Shown: positions 25,055 to 34,021 of the stretch, piece by piece | Numbering within the stretch: position 1 is the stretch's first letter | Layout: each line of letters starts with the position of its first letter | Assembly: GCA_016871755.1 (NCBI GenBank) | Contig: VHCJ01000020.1 | Coordinates: 1 to 55,394, forward strand | Direction: 5' to 3' | Length of the DNA: 55,394 nucleotides | Origin: Verrucomicrobiota bacterium | GTDB taxonomy: Bacteria; Verrucomicrobiota; Verrucomicrobiia; Opitutales; Opitutaceae | Program-made: the position numbers and the translations under genes | The notes under the pieces: model-generated | Seen by the model: only the letters and a program-made list of their open reading frames with translations | What the model was told of the DNA's origin: nothing | Databases searched by the model: none

Positions 25055-25990
25055 TCACAATTCATCGTCGGGCACGGATTCCAACAACCCGGCCCGGGGA
25101 TCCTGCGCCACGCGGCCAAGCCAGCTGCGGAGCAGGGGTTCGTCCGCGAACCGGCGCTCCGGCATGGGGGCGGCGAGAAGGTCAATGACCCGGAGGGCAC
25201 CGTCCGCGGCGCGCACGAGGTTCTTCGCATGCAGGTCCGCGATGAGCCACGGGGTTCCGCGCTGGAACCAGAGCCGGGGATGATCTCGTTGCGCCCGCAG
25301 GAAACGCGAGGGAATCGGGATCAGCCCGGTCGGCAGGAGCGAGGAGGTATCCTGATTCTCCGGGAGTCGCTCCCCGGCGGTTTGCTTCACGACCAGCACT
25401 CCCTCCGGGGTCAGGCCGACGATCTCGGTCGGCATCCCTCCCAAAGCGAGGATGAGGTGCAGCTTCTCCAACAGTGACTGATAACTGCCAAGGCTCGCCT
25501 CGGCCCGGAAGGCCACCTCGTCACCGTCGCGCACGAAGGTGAAGCTGCCCCCGATGCGCCCACCTTCGCGCGGCAGGAAGAACTTGTAGATTGACCCGTC
25601 CTCCGCCTGGAAGGCCGACGCCTCGACCCCGCTGCCGATCCGGCGCAGCCGGGAGCTGCCTTCACCGAACGGATCCTCGGCATCCTCCGGAAAGCCAAAC
25701 TGCCCCAACGACACGAGCGGCACCCAGGCCCGAAAGGCCGCCAGCGCAGCGTCCAATTCGGCCCACAGCGCGTCCGCCCCCGCGAGGAGGCTCAATCCGT
25801 CTTCGGCCGAGAGGACGAGATCGTCGTCCGGATCCGTTCCGAAGCCGACGCCCTGCGCTGCCGCGCGGAGGCGAGCGAACGTTTCCAATCCTCGCTCGTG
25901 ATCGTGCTGAAGAGCGGCTTGTTCGTCGGCTCCGGGGAGGCGGTAGCCCCGGACCCGCGTGGGTCGGCCGGTGAAGGGGTCGGCTTGCAT
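25055..25990 (-). CDS. Kinase-fold protein of unknown role (polyvalent-kinase-like)
   Basis: A 311-residue soluble protein. From residue 115 it has a reduced protein-kinase-like layout: RIGSGVEASAFQAEDGSIYKFF, with a glycine-rich turn (119-122) and Lys136; a hinge-like LTPEGVLVVKQTAGE (193-207); LIADLHAKNLVRAADG, in which Asp252 and Asn257 match the catalytic-loop pattern DxHxxN; and VID with Asp270 in the place of the DFG aspartate. The first 110 residues contain FTGRPTRVRGY and a helical part. The closest class I can recall is the phage-type polyvalent protein kinase group. No partner gene is adjacent: it converges with the peroxiredoxin and diverges from the symporter. Activity is inferred. 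Confidence 0.55.
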   Translation of the reverse strand: MQADPFTGRPTRVRGYRLPGADEQAALQHDHERGLETFARLRAAAQGVGFGTDPDDDLVLSAEDGLSLLAGADALWAELDAALAAFRAWVPLVSLGQFGFPEDAEDPFGEGSSRLRRIGSGVEASAFQAEDGSIYKFFLPREGGRIGGSFTFVRDGDEVAFRAEASLGSYQSLLEKLHLILALGGMPTEIVGLTPEGVLVVKQTAGERLPENQDTSSLLPTGLIPIPSRFLRAQRDHPRLWFQRGTPWLIADLHAKNLVRAADGALRVIDLLAAPMPERRFADEPLLRSWLGRVAQDPRAGLLESVPDDEL

Positions 25991-26286
25991 GGGTCGCTCA
26001 TCGTCGCTTCCGCACGTTCGACCCGACAGCGGGGCTTGGCAATGGGAACTTATTCACCGCCCCTCCCTCCGCGCCACCGGGGCGCCACGCGGCGCACGCG
26101 GCGGCCCGCCGGTTGCATCGCATCGCATCGCGGCCGCCGGGCCCGCATCCGTCTCGGTGCCACCCGGACGGCCTCCGCGTCCCGCCGGGGCGTTCCGTCG
26201 GACCGCCAGCCCGCTCCCGCCCCGGCCGCGTCGCCACTTCGCGTTCGACTCCCCCCGCCCGGCCCGCTTGCGTGCCTGCCACGTCC

Positions 26287-27627
26287 ATGGCCGCAACCCC
26301 CCAAAAGCTCGCCAACCGCATCCTCCTCGGCCTTGTCGTCGGCATCGTCGCGGCCGCGATCTCCCTCGCCATCGGCCACGTCGCACCGGGCTTCCTCGCC
26401 GCCGCCCGCACCTTCTCGAGCCAAGTCCTTGATCCGATCGGCCAAGTCTTCCTCCGGATCCTCTTCTTCGTCGTCATCCCGCTCGTCTTCGCGTCCCTCG
26501 CCTCCGGCGTCGTCCAGTTGGGCCGACTCGATCGTCTCGGGCCGCTCGCCGGCCGGACGTTCACGCTGTTCTTCCTGAACATGGCCCTCGGCGTCGCCCT
26601 CGGGCTGCTGATGATGAATCTCCTGCAGCCGGGCAACCATCTCGACCCGGCCGCCAAGGCCCGCCTGCTCGAGGAGTTCGGCGGCGCAGCCGAAAAGCAC
26701 GTCGCCACCAGCGCCACCCAACCCGGGATGAGCCTCGCCACCGTGGTCGAGATGTTCATGCCCAAGAATCTCTTCGGCGCCGTGGTCGGCCAGCAGCGCA
26801 CCCTCATCGGCGACGTGCTGCCGCTCATCCTGTTCGCACTGCTCGTCGGCGCCGCCGGCACCCAGCTGTCCGAGGAGAAACGCGTCAAACTGCAGCGCGG
26901 CCTCGATCTTGTCACCGAGCTCATGACCGGCATCGTGCACTTCGCCCTGCGGCTCGCGCCCTACGCGGTGCCGGCCATGATCTACAGCGTCATCATCAAG
27001 ATCGGGGTCGACATCGTCATCGCCCTCGGAGTCTTCGTGCTGGGCTGCGCCGCCGTCCTGCTCTTCCACTTGTTTGGCTCGATGAGCGTGTTCCTGAAGC
27101 TCTGGACGCGGTGGTCACCGCTCGCTTTCTTCCGCGAAATCAAGGCACTGCTCATCACCGCCTTTTCCACAAGCTCGAGCAACGCCTCCCTGCCCACCGC
27201 CCTTGCCGTCGTCAAGGAGCGGCTCGGCGTGTCGCCGTCCACCGCGGGTTTTGTGCTTCCGCTCGGCGCCACCGTCAACATGAGCGGCACCGCCCTTTAC
27301 GAAGGGTGCGTGGTGCTGTTCGTCGCGCAGGTCTTCGGGGTCGACCTGTCGTTTGGCCAGCAGATCACCCTGCTCGTGCTCAGCGTGCTCAGCGCCGTCG
27401 CCGTCGCCGGCATCCCCGGGGGCTCGCTGCCGTTGATCGCCGGCTTGCTCGCCACGTTCGGGATTCCGCCCGCCGGCATCGGCATCGTGCTCGGAGCGGA
27501 TCGTTTCCTCGACATGCTCCGCACCATGACGAACGTCGGCTGCGACGCCGTCACCGCCGTGATCGTCGACGAACAGGTCAAGCGCACCGACGTCAAAGCC
27601 GGCGCCGTTCCTCCCGCCGCAGCGTAG
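26287..27627 (+). CDS. Dicarboxylate/amino acid:cation symporter (GltP/DctA family)
   Basis: A 446-residue inner-membrane symporter coupling uptake of C4-dicarboxylates or glutamate/aspartate to Na+ or H+. The eight-helix, two-hairpin fold is recognisable: FLRILFFVVIPLVFASLASG, the serine-rich hairpin ITAFSTSSSNASLPTAL, PLGATVNMSGTALYEG (the NMDGT-type motif with Ser for Asp) and GIPGGSLPLIAGLLATFGIP with VLGADRFLDMLRTMTNVGCDAV. The NMSGT change removes an acidic residue seen in many relatives. The ATG at 26287 starts the first helix; the open frame upstream is Arg/Pro shadow. Its stop directly abuts that of the convergent dehydrogenase. Confidence 0.9.
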   Translation: MAATPQKLANRILLGLVVGIVAAAISLAIGHVAPGFLAAARTFSSQVLDPIGQVFLRILFFVVIPLVFASLASGVVQLGRLDRLGPLAGRTFTLFFLNMALGVALGLLMMNLLQPGNHLDPAAKARLLEEFGGAAEKHVATSATQPGMSLATVVEMFMPKNLFGAVVGQQRTLIGDVLPLILFALLVGAAGTQLSEEKRVKLQRGLDLVTELMTGIVHFALRLAPYAVPAMIYSVIIKIGVDIVIALGVFVLGCAAVLLFHLFGSMSVFLKLWTRWSPLAFFREIKALLITAFSTSSSNASLPTALAVVKERLGVSPSTAGFVLPLGATVNMSGTALYEGCVVLFVAQVFGVDLSFGQQITLLVLSVLSAVAVAGIPGGSLPLIAGLLATFGIPPAGIGIVLGADRFLDMLRTMTNVGCDAVTAVIVDEQVKRTDVKAGAVPPAAA

Positions 27628-28671
27628 TCAGGGCGCGCACACGGCCCCGGATCGCTCCGGGGCGCCGCGCCGCGCCGCCGCGAGCTGCGCCGTGCCTTCC
27701 GCCATCGCGATCCGGGGCGCATAGCCAAGGTCCCGGCGCGCCGCCGCGATCGAGAACCAGTGATCCTTCGCCAGTTCATCCGCGATGAAGCGGGTCATCG
27801 GCGGCTCCCCGCCCAGCCGCAGGCCACGCCACACCGCCTCCGCGACCGCCCCCGCGCCGCGGGCCAGCCGGTGTGAAATCCGCCGCCGCACCGGGGGCTC
27901 CCCCAGCGCCACCAGAAGGTCGTTGATCCAGTCCCAGAGGACCACGGGCTCGCCATTCGTGATGAAATAGGCGCGGCCCGCCGCCGGGGAATCCGGGCGG
28001 AGCAACGCACGCTCCGCCGCAAGGTGGGCGTCGACCGCGTTCTCGACGTGGACCAGGTCCACTCGGTTGGTGCCATCCCCGACGATCCAGAGCCGCCCCG
28101 CCCGCGCGCGATCAAGGAGCCGGGGCACCAGGTGAGGGTCGCCCGGACCCCAGATCAGGTGCGGACGCAGCGCCACGGTCCGAAGCTCCGCACCGTTCGC
28201 CGCCAGCACCTCGCGCTCCGCCTGCGCCTTCGTCAGCGGATAAGCACTGGGGCAATCCGTGGTCAGCGGCACCGACTCGTCAACTCCAGCCAGGGCGCGG
28301 CCGTTGTAGACGACGCTCGGGCTGCTGGTGTGGACAAGCCGTCCCACGCCAGCCGCACGACAGCCCGCGATCACGGCGCGGGTGCCCAGGACGTTCGCCC
28401 GGAAGAAGTCCTCCCAGGGGCCCCACACGCCGACCCGGGCGGCGACATGGAACACGGTGCCGCAGCCGGCGCACGCCGCCGCCACGGCCGCCGTATCCTC
28501 CAGAGCCGCCCCGATCCAGCGCACGCCCTGTGCCTCAAGATCCGCCGGCCGGGTGCGGCTCAGGACCGTCACGGACCGGCCTTGCGCGAGCAGACGCTCC
28601 ACGAGGCGCCGGCCGAGGAAGCCGGTGCCTCCGGTCACCAACACAGGCAGCTCGAAACCCGGATCCCGCAT
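27628..28671 (-). CDS. NAD(P)-dependent 3-beta-HSD/OleD-like dehydrogenase
   Basis: A 347-residue extended short-chain dehydrogenase. The Rossmann motif is VLVTGGTGFLGRRLVE (TGxxGxxG), followed by VFHVAARVGVWGPWEDFF, HTSSPSVVYNGR, DESVPL and the catalytic YPLTK. FHVAA-x-x-GVWG and the TSSPSVV wording are close to OleD, which reduces 2-alkyl-3-oxoalkanoates in olefin synthesis, and to NSDHL sterol enzymes. No OleA, OleB or OleC gene is in the window, so a broader role is possible. It shares a zero-base convergent boundary with the symporter gene and is divergent from the phosphoesterase. Confidence 0.82.
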   Translation of the reverse strand: MRDPGFELPVLVTGGTGFLGRRLVERLLAQGRSVTVLSRTRPADLEAQGVRWIGAALEDTAAVAAACAGCGTVFHVAARVGVWGPWEDFFRANVLGTRAVIAGCRAAGVGRLVHTSSPSVVYNGRALAGVDESVPLTTDCPSAYPLTKAQAEREVLAANGAELRTVALRPHLIWGPGDPHLVPRLLDRARAGRLWIVGDGTNRVDLVHVENAVDAHLAAERALLRPDSPAAGRAYFITNGEPVVLWDWINDLLVALGEPPVRRRISHRLARGAGAVAEAVWRGLRLGGEPPMTRFIADELAKDHWFSIAAARRDLGYAPRIAMAEGTAQLAAARRGAPERSGAVCAP

Positions 28672-28775
28672 GACCCGATCACACCCCAGTCCCCGCCCGC
28701 CGCAAGGCTCTTTCCCCGCGCACTCCGCTCCGGTTTTGGTTCGCCTCCACCCCTCCCGACCGGCAAGCGTGGTCC

Positions 28776-29213
28776 ATGCGCATCGCCGTGGTCTCCGACA
28801 CCCACGACCGCTACCCGGAGGATCTTCCCGGGCGGCTGCGCGGCGCCGACGAGATCTGGCACTTGGGCGACGTGTGCGAACCGGAGGTCCTCGCAGAATT
28901 CGAGTCGCTCGGCGCTCCGCTCATCGTGGTGCGGGGCAACAATGATTCCAACCCGCAGTGGCCGGTGGAACTCACCCTGACGCGCGAGGGCCTCACCTTC
29001 CACCTCGTCCACATCCCACCGCGCCACGCCCCCGCCGACGCGCGGGTGCTGCTGCACGGGCACACTCACGTGCCGCGCGACGACCTCGATGTGCGGGGCG
29101 TGCGCTGGCTGAATCCGGGCTGCATCTCGTTCCCGCGCGCCGGGATCCGGAGCTTCGCGTGGCTCACGCTCGCCCCCGGACGCCTCCAGCGGTGGGAAAC
29201 CGTCGCTCTCTAG
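28776..29213 (+). CDS. YfcE/MJ0936-type metallophosphoesterase
   Basis: A 145-residue calcineurin-like phosphoesterase. Metal-binding motifs are in order: VVSDTHDRYP (D-x-H), WHLGDVCEP (GD), VRGNNDSNPQW (GNxD), a reduced LVHIPPRH in place of the usual LxHG, and LLHGHTHVPR (GHTH). WLNPGCISFPR matches the NPGS(V)xxPR end of the YfcE group, with Cys where Ser is usual. Length is slightly short for the family. It would hydrolyse phosphodiesters with two metals; substrate unknown. The metalloprotease gene starts seven bases after its stop, so they are likely one operon. Confidence 0.88.
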   Translation: MRIAVVSDTHDRYPEDLPGRLRGADEIWHLGDVCEPEVLAEFESLGAPLIVVRGNNDSNPQWPVELTLTREGLTFHLVHIPPRHAPADARVLLHGHTHVPRDDLDVRGVRWLNPGCISFPRAGIRSFAWLTLAPGRLQRWETVAL

Positions 29214-29220
29214 GCCGCAC

Positions 29221-30018
29221 ATGCGCGAGCAGCAGCAGGATTTGTTTGGTCTGACCGAGCCCGCCGCAGGCCCGGCGGCTCCCTCCGGCGTGCTGCCGCG
29301 GGCGGCGACCGCACTCTCCCCGTCGTGGTCGGCGCCCGCCGCCGGAGGTTCCGGCAGCGACTGCGTCATGGTCCGAAGCGCCCGCGCGGAAAACTACCGC
29401 CTCACGCTCCGCCGGGACGGTGTGGCGGTGCTCACAATCCCAGCGCGGGGGAGCGAGCGCGAAGGACGCCGCTTCCTCGAGGCGCAGCGGGACTGGCTGG
29501 AGCGCGCCCGCGAGCGACAGCAGCGCCGCCCCAAGACCGCGGAGGTCTGGGTGCCCGGCACCCACGTGCTCTGGCGCGGTGAATTGACCGAGATCCGCAT
29601 CGCCCTCGCCGGGGAGCGCCCCGCCGTCTGCCTCGCGGCCGATGTCTTCCGCGTGCCGCGCCTCGACCGCGATGTGCGCCCCACCCTCGAGGCGCACTTC
29701 CTCCGTCGCGCCAAGGTCGAGTTGCCCGCACGCACCTGGGAACTCGCCGCCGTCACCGGCGTCGCCGTCCGCCAAGTCTCCGTCCGCAACCAGCGCTCCC
29801 GCTGGGGCTCCTGCTCGGCCGGCGGAGTCATTTCCCTGAACTGGCGACTCATCCAAACGCCCGACTCGGTCCGCGACTACATCATCCACCACGAGCTGAT
29901 GCACCTGCGGGAGATGAACCACTCGGACCGTTTCTGGGCCCGGGTGGAGGAGGTCTGCCCAGGGTGGCGCGAAGCCGAACGCTGGATCAAGCGCAACGGT
30001 TCGCTCGTCGGGCTCTGA
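29221..30018 (+). CDS. YgjP-type M48-like metallopeptidase (DUF45)
   Basis: A 265-residue protein of the YgjP/DUF45 zinc metallopeptidase family. The zinc site is YIIHHELMHLREMNHSDRFW: HELMH at residues 224-228 supplies two histidines and the glutamate, and His234 is a third ligand candidate. VRNQRSRWGSCSAGGVISLNW just before it is highly characteristic. The first 50 residues are a Pro/Ala-rich extension without a signal. A conserved AEVWVPGTHVLWRGE region lies near residue 107. Physiological substrate unknown. It is the second gene of a probable two-gene unit with the phosphoesterase. Confidence 0.88.
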   Translation: MREQQQDLFGLTEPAAGPAAPSGVLPRAATALSPSWSAPAAGGSGSDCVMVRSARAENYRLTLRRDGVAVLTIPARGSEREGRRFLEAQRDWLERARERQQRRPKTAEVWVPGTHVLWRGELTEIRIALAGERPAVCLAADVFRVPRLDRDVRPTLEAHFLRRAKVELPARTWELAAVTGVAVRQVSVRNQRSRWGSCSAGGVISLNWRLIQTPDSVRDYIIHHELMHLREMNHSDRFWARVEEVCPGWREAERWIKRNGSLVGL

Positions 30019-30043
30019 CCACCGGGCCGGCACGCGCGCCGCC

Positions 30044-31552
30044 TCAGCGCGCGTCGCTGCGGAACGGCACCGCCGGCAGGCCGGCCCCGTTGAACAGATT
30101 CGCGTCCGGGGAATTGCTCCACGCGTAGCGCACCGACACCGGGGACGGAACAGCCTCCGCGCGCACCAGCACCGTGTCGCCATCGATGTCCGCCATCGCC
30201 GGCCGATAAACACCGTCCGCCCCGGCCACCTCGAAGGACGAGAGCGGCTTGTCAAGCGCGATCAGACCGGTCACCGCGTGGGCGAATACGACGCGCAGGC
30301 GACCTTTCTCGGGATCGGCGCGGACGAAGACCGGACCCGAGTGGTCCGCCGTCTGCCCGTACGTCTGGGTCAGCGCGATCAGCGCCAGCCGACGTCCCAC
30401 CTCCTGCTTGTTGCGCGGATGGATGTCATCGGGATCGCCAATGTCGATCGTCACCGCCTGCCCCGTCGCCGGCAGCGCGAGAGTCTGGGTCTGCGCCTCG
30501 CGCAACCGCGGCCACGCTCCGCTGTCCGGCTGGTCCGTCTTGAAGTTCGCCAACTGCACCCAATAGAAGGGGAAATCAACCTGCCCGAACGCCTCGCGCC
30601 ACTGGGTGATCATCGCGGAAAACAAGGCGCGGTACTCGGAGGCCCGCCCGGCGTTGGACTCTCCCTGATACCACAGCGCCCCGCGCAGGGCATAGGGCAG
30701 CACAGGATGAATCATGGCGTGATACAGGCCCGAGGGGGTGTCGGGGTGTCCGGGACCCTGCGGCGGCCGCGGCGCGCGGCGGTCAAAGGGCTTCCCCGCC
30801 GCCTTCGCGGCGTCGCGCTCGGTCGTCCACCGCGCCATCGCCTCCCGGTGCGCCGCGGCGCGTTCGGGGTGCTTGGCCAGCGCCTCAGACCACCGCTGGG
30901 CGACCACCGCAAAGGCGGGATCGGAGGCCAGCGCCCCGGGGCTCATCCACGCCTCCACCGGCGTGCCGCCGTACGAGCTGTTCACGAGACCGATCGGAAC
31001 CCCGAGCTTGCGGTGCACTTCCCGCGCAAAGAAATACCCCACCGCCGTGAAGTTCCCCACCGTCTCCGGCGAGGTCACCTGCCACTCCCCCTTCATCCGC
31101 TCCTCCGCCGCATCCGCCACGCGAAGCGGCACCTTGTAATGCCGGATCAGGGGAAAACGGGCCGCCGCCTTCTCCTCCTGCGGACGATCGGACGCCGCCA
31201 CGCTCCACGCCATGTTCGACTGTCCGGAACAGAGCCAGACCTCGCCCACCACCACGTCGCGGACCACCACCCGGTTCCGACCGACTGCCACGAGTTCCGC
31301 GGGTTCCGCGCTCGCGGCCAGCGGCGCCAGCACCGCCCGCCAGCGGCCCGCCGCGTCCGCGACCGTCTTCACTTCCTGCCCCGCGAACGAGATCGTCACC
31401 GCTTCGCCCGACTCCGCCCAGCCCCAGACCGGGACGGGCTTGTCGCGCTGCAGGACGGCGTGGTCCTGGAACAGCGGCGAAAGGGACACGTCGGCCCTGA
31501 GCCAGCCGCCGCACGCGAGCAACACCAACAGCAGGGGTAAGCGCATGGGCAT
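30044..31552 (-). CDS. Exported sialate O-acetylesterase (SGNH family)
   Basis: A 502-residue exported esterase that removes O-acetyl groups from sialic acids or plant glycans. After the signal peptide (MRLPLLLVLLACGGWLRA) comes a beta-sandwich start, LSPLFQDHAVLQRDKPVPVWGWA. The catalytic block is VWLCSGQSNMAW with the nucleophile Ser, then GYFFAREVHRKLGVPIGLVNSSYGGTPVEAWMS, RGALWYQGESNA and DIHPRNKQEVGRRLAL with the Asp-His pair. A C-terminal beta domain ends near APSPVSVRYAWSN-like sequence. Start at 31552 or two codons later. The cysteine in LLAC leaves open a lipoprotein form. Only 25 bases separate it from the converging metalloprotease. Confidence 0.88.
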   Translation of the reverse strand: MPMRLPLLLVLLACGGWLRADVSLSPLFQDHAVLQRDKPVPVWGWAESGEAVTISFAGQEVKTVADAAGRWRAVLAPLAASAEPAELVAVGRNRVVVRDVVVGEVWLCSGQSNMAWSVAASDRPQEEKAAARFPLIRHYKVPLRVADAAEERMKGEWQVTSPETVGNFTAVGYFFAREVHRKLGVPIGLVNSSYGGTPVEAWMSPGALASDPAFAVVAQRWSEALAKHPERAAAHREAMARWTTERDAAKAAGKPFDRRAPRPPQGPGHPDTPSGLYHAMIHPVLPYALRGALWYQGESNAGRASEYRALFSAMITQWREAFGQVDFPFYWVQLANFKTDQPDSGAWPRLREAQTQTLALPATGQAVTIDIGDPDDIHPRNKQEVGRRLALIALTQTYGQTADHSGPVFVRADPEKGRLRVVFAHAVTGLIALDKPLSSFEVAGADGVYRPAMADIDGDTVLVRAEAVPSPVSVRYAWSNSPDANLFNGAGLPAVPFRSDAR

Positions 31553-31662
31553 GGGAGTGGCACGATCCCTGGGCGCGCTCAACCTCATTTCCCCGGAACG
31601 GGAGGGATCGGGGCACCGGGATTCCGCTCGCCGCGTTCCGTCCCCGCTGGCTGACTGCCGCC

Positions 31663-32514
31663 ATGCCGCCGCTGTCGGAACAGGTCATCCTCATCACCGG
31701 TGCATCCTCGGGGATCGGCGAGGCCATCGCGCGCCGACTCGCCCCGAGCGGAGCCCGCTTGATCCTCACCGCCCGCCGCGCCGAGCGGCTCCAGGCCCTC
31801 GCCGCCGAACTCGATCCCACGGGCGCGCGCGTCGCCGCCTTCCCCGCCGATCTCACCCGCGCCGAACACCGGGAGGCGCTCGTGACCGGCACCGTCGCGC
31901 GGTTCGGCCGGATCGACACCCTCATCAACAACGCCGGCTACGGTCAGCGCGGTCCGGTCGAGCGCGTCCCGCTGGAGGCGATCCGCCACAACTTCGAGGT
32001 CAACGTCTTCGCCGTCGTTGCACTCTGCCAGCTGGTCGCCCCGATACTCCGCGATCAGGGCCGGGGTCGAATCGTCAACATCACTTCCGTTGCCGGGCGC
32101 ATCGCCCGGCCTCTGACGTCCGTCTACGACTCCACCAAGCACGCCCTGGAGGCGCTCTCCGACGGCCTGCGGGGCGAACTCAAGCCGTTCGGCGTGCAGG
32201 TGGTCGTGATCCGGCCGGGATTCATCGCCACGGACTTCGTCACCGCGGCCTCCGCGGCCTCCGCGGGCACGCTGGCGGACCTCGGCCCGTACACGCCGTA
32301 CATGAGCCGGCTGCGCGACGGCTTCGCCGACCTGCGCCGGCTCGCCGCCGGGCCGGACGTGATTGCCCGCTGCGTCGAGCACGCGCTCCGCGCCCGGCGA
32401 CCCCGGGCGCACTACGCGGCGCCGATCCACGCGAAGCTCTTCCTCGCGGCGCGCTGGTTTTTCCCGTCGCGCGTCGTCGACTGGTTCATCCGCCTGCGGC
32501 CGCGTCCGGACTGA
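31663..32514 (+). CDS. Short-chain dehydrogenase/reductase
   Basis: A 283-residue classical SDR. The coenzyme loop is ITGASSGIGEA, the structural motif INNAGYGQRGPVE, the catalytic serine VNITSVAGR and the active-site YDSTKHALEALSDGLR, followed by VIRPGFIATDF. An Arg after the first strand (TARRAERL) suggests NADP preference. The C-terminal 60 residues (YAAPIHAKLFLAARWFFPSRVVDWFIRL) resemble the membrane-associating tail of DltE-type and retinol-type SDRs. Substrate unknown. Its 3' end overlaps the uvrC 3' end by 29 bases within a GCC/GGC palindrome. Confidence 0.88.
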   Translation: MPPLSEQVILITGASSGIGEAIARRLAPSGARLILTARRAERLQALAAELDPTGARVAAFPADLTRAEHREALVTGTVARFGRIDTLINNAGYGQRGPVERVPLEAIRHNFEVNVFAVVALCQLVAPILRDQGRGRIVNITSVAGRIARPLTSVYDSTKHALEALSDGLRGELKPFGVQVVVIRPGFIATDFVTAASAASAGTLADLGPYTPYMSRLRDGFADLRRLAAGPDVIARCVEHALRARRPRAHYAAPIHAKLFLAARWFFPSRVVDWFIRLRPRPD

Positions 32515-34021
32515 CCGCCGCCGCCGGCGGCGGCGCGCCGCGGCGCAGGAATTCGAAGAGTTCGACGGCGAGCTTGGGACCGAAGCCTTCGACGTCGCGG
32601 ATCTCCGCCGCCGAGGCGGCCTTGAGGCGGTCCATGGAGCCGAAGTGCTCCAGCAACGCCGCACGCCGCACCGCGCCCAGGCCCGCAAAGTCGTCGAGGA
32701 TGCTTTCGCGCAGCTTCTGCGACCGCAGGTCCGCATTGTAGGTGTTCGCGAACCGGTGCGCTTCGTCGCGCAGGCGCTGCAACAGGTTCAAGGCGGGGGA
32801 GTTCAGGGGCAGGTTCAGCGGCGCCCGGGCATCGGGAAAAATGATCGTCTCATGCTTCTTCGCCAGACCGATGAGCGGCGGCGGCGTGAGTTCCAGCGCG
32901 ACGAACGCCTTCAACGCCGCGCCGATCTGGCCGCGCCCGCCGTCGATCACGACAAGGTCGGGCAAAGCCTGACCCTCCTCGCGCAGGCGGGCGTAGCGGC
33001 GGCCGACCACCTCCTCCATCGCGCGGAAATCGTCGTTGCCCACGAAGCTCCGGATCTGGAAACGGCGGTACTGCGCCTTTTCGGGCCGGCCATCGCGGAA
33101 GCGCACCATCGACGCGACCACGAACGTTCCCGAGATGTGCGAGATGTCGAAGCACTCCATCGTCCGCGGGGGCGCCGGGAGCGCGAGCACGCGCCCGAGT
33201 TCCTCGAGCGCCGTCTCGCCGGCCGCGGGCAGCGGATGGTTGCGCTCATACTTGCGGGTCTTCGCGAGCGTCTTCTCCAGCGCGAGCACGAGATCCCGCA
33301 ACTCGGCCGCCCGCTCAAAGGCCTTCTCCTGCGCGGCCGCCTTCATCTCGTCGCGCAGCGTCTCGAGCCACTCCCGCGACTTGCCCTCAAGGAATGCACA
33401 TGCCTCGTCGACGCGCCGCCGGTAGTCGGCGGCGGTCGTCACGTTCTCGAAGCCGTAAAGCTCCTGCCGCACGTCGTCGTACAGGCGCCACGAGCCGTCG
33501 GGCTGCCGCTGCGGATGGGCGTCACCCAGGAGGATGCCGAACTGCCGGCGCATCTGCGCCAGCGTCTTGCGCAGCAGCCCGGAGTGCGCGAACGGGCCGA
33601 AGTACCGCGAGCGCTCGTCCACCTTCACGCGCGTCAGCCGGAAGCGCGGCAGGTCCTCCGTGGGATCCACCCGCACGAGCAGGAAGCGCTTGTCGTCCGT
33701 GAAATCCGTGTTGTACCGCGGGCGCCACTGCTTGATCAGCCGACCCTCCAGCAGGAGCGCCTCCGGTTCGGAACGCACCTCGATGGTCTCGAGGTCCGCG
33801 ATCAGGTCGATCAACGCCCGGATCTTTGGGTGCCACGTCATCGCCCGCGAGGGCGTGAAGTAGGAGGACACCCGGCGGCGGAGGCTCTTGGCCTTGCCGA
33901 CATAGATGATCCGCCCGAGGCGGTCCTTCATCAGGTAGACGCCGGGTTTGTCGGGCAGCCGCCGGACCTTTTCCTTGAGCGACGAGGGCTCGGCGGGCTG
34001 ATCCGGTGCGGTGGCTGGCAT
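32486..34021 (-). CDS. uvrC: UvrABC excinuclease subunit C, cysteine-poor form
   Basis: A 511-residue nucleotide excision repair nuclease. In order: the GIY-YIG domain making the 3' cut (PGVYLMKDRLGRIIYVGKAK, residues about 26-45, and EALLLEGRLIKQWRPRYN), the UVR helix pair that binds UvrB (EKAFERAAELRDLVLALEKT), the RNase H-like domain making the 5' cut (TMECFDISHISGTF, LVVIDGGRGQIGAALKAF) and C-terminal helix-hairpin-helix repeats (GLGAVRRAALLEHFG, VEGFGPKLAVEL). It is about 100 residues shorter than E. coli UvrC. The region after SGLLRKTLAQMRRQFG, normally with several cysteines, has none here. Divergent from cinA. Confidence 0.93.
   Translation of the reverse strand: MPATAPDQPAEPSSLKEKVRRLPDKPGVYLMKDRLGRIIYVGKAKSLRRRVSSYFTPSRAMTWHPKIRALIDLIADLETIEVRSEPEALLLEGRLIKQWRPRYNTDFTDDKRFLLVRVDPTEDLPRFRLTRVKVDERSRYFGPFAHSGLLRKTLAQMRRQFGILLGDAHPQRQPDGSWRLYDDVRQELYGFENVTTAADYRRRVDEACAFLEGKSREWLETLRDEMKAAAQEKAFERAAELRDLVLALEKTLAKTRKYERNHPLPAAGETALEELGRVLALPAPPRTMECFDISHISGTFVVASMVRFRDGRPEKAQYRRFQIRSFVGNDDFRAMEEVVGRRYARLREEGQALPDLVVIDGGRGQIGAALKAFVALELTPPPLIGLAKKHETIIFPDARAPLNLPLNSPALNLLQRLRDEAHRFANTYNADLRSQKLRESILDDFAGLGAVRRAALLEHFGSMDRLKAASAAEIRDVEGFGPKLAVELFEFLRRGAPPPAAAVSPDAAAGG

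Noticed and set aside
27628-30018. An operon linking the OleD-like, phosphoesterase and metalloprotease genes
   Set aside because: The OleD-like gene is on the opposite strand and divergent; only the phosphoesterase and metalloprotease genes form a unit.
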